Shown here one piece after another: positions 63,945 through 64,000 of a stretch of DNA of 64,000 nucleotides. The stretch covers positions 1 to 64,000 of the forward strand of contig NZ_BPQM01000041.1 in NCBI RefSeq assembly GCF_022179245.1, in the 5' to 3' direction. The translations under genes were made by a program, and so were the position numbers. Within the stretch, counting starts at the first letter, position 1; every line of letters starts with the position of its first letter. Below the pieces are notes generated by a model. The model searched no databases. It worked only from the letters and a program-made list of their open reading frames with translations, and had not been told where the DNA came from. This DNA is from Methylobacterium gregans. GTDB lineage: Bacteria > Pseudomonadota > Alphaproteobacteria > Rhizobiales > Beijerinckiaceae.

Positions 63945-64000
63945 GCGAGCCGAAGTTCCTCGCTTGGGCGAACCTGAGCGGATCGCCTGAGCGAGGCCCG

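Overview
The window is 64 kb of very GC-rich chromosomal DNA, probably from a Methylobacterium/Methylorubrum-like alphaproteobacterium (Hyphomicrobiales). This rests on base composition and on the gene families present: BA14K, DUF1127, YfdX, an EcfG-like sigma factor, HrcA beside rph-rdgB-hemW, and the nadABC order. Species assignment is inference. I see no tRNA, rRNA, CRISPR array, prophage or intact insertion sequence. Most of the window is ordinary housekeeping sequence.

Layout. 1-345: N-terminal part of an M3 oligopeptidase whose first 54 bases form a suspicious inverted junction. 524-3306: secreted extensin-like protein, L,D-transpeptidase and a single-domain response regulator. 3320-6029: yraN-rsmI with a divergent LpoA-like lipoprotein. 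6101-10326: rph-rdgB-hemW operon, a secreted His-rich peptide and divergent hrcA. 10504-14898: MHS-family transporter, Cu/Zn SOD, two overlapping rRNA methyltransferase genes and a small secreted protein. 15000-21454: orphan RND pump, TerB, DUF3606, and the cstA-yjiX pyruvate/peptide uptake pair. 21682-27199: beta-hydroxyacid dehydrogenase, miaA/serB (divergent starts only 18 bp apart), Gly-rich BA14K protein, moaA and a DUF971 protein. 27326-31770: second L,D-transpeptidase, then nadA-nadB-nadC in one operon with two matching palindromes upstream. 32230-33546: EcfG-type sigma factor and a stand-alone sigma region 1.1 protein. 33600-37496: rpiA-DUF2059-O-antigen ligase-gor operon. 37664-41911: small secreted protein, gph, yfdX with an EcfG-like promoter, and a MocR regulator facing a DUF1127 gene across a perfect inverted repeat. 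41939-48116: YedK/HMCES-type SRAP, CorA, and a fatty-acyl catabolic group (two SDRs, enoyl-CoA hydratase, acyl-CoA dehydrogenase). 48262-54777: tsaC, wrbA/lysR, a soluble triple-PAS chemoreceptor, greA and an AcuI-type reductase. 54905-58120: envelope proteins (secreted repeat protein, SleB-type hydrolase, GT61 glycosyltransferase). 58121-61335: a roughly 1.1 kb gene-poor, partly AT-rich stretch followed by a large FkbH-like HAD-IIIC protein. 61455-63944: CxxCxxCC protein, class III aminotransferase and a small hypothetical.

The recurring theme is envelope biogenesis (two Ldt enzymes, SleB hydrolase, extensin-like protein, LpoA-like lipoprotein, O-antigen ligase, GT61) together with RNA modification (RsmI, TlyA, TrmA/RlmD-like, MiaA, TsaC). 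The most rewarding items for follow-up are regulatory: paired palindromes before nadA, perfect inverted repeats between mocR and the DUF1127 gene, between wrbA and lysR, and between the acyl-CoA dehydrogenase and tsaC. Others are the isolated sigma 1.1 protein, the GT61/FkbH locus, and the inverted junction at the window start. I found no single cluster that I can defend as a wholly new system.
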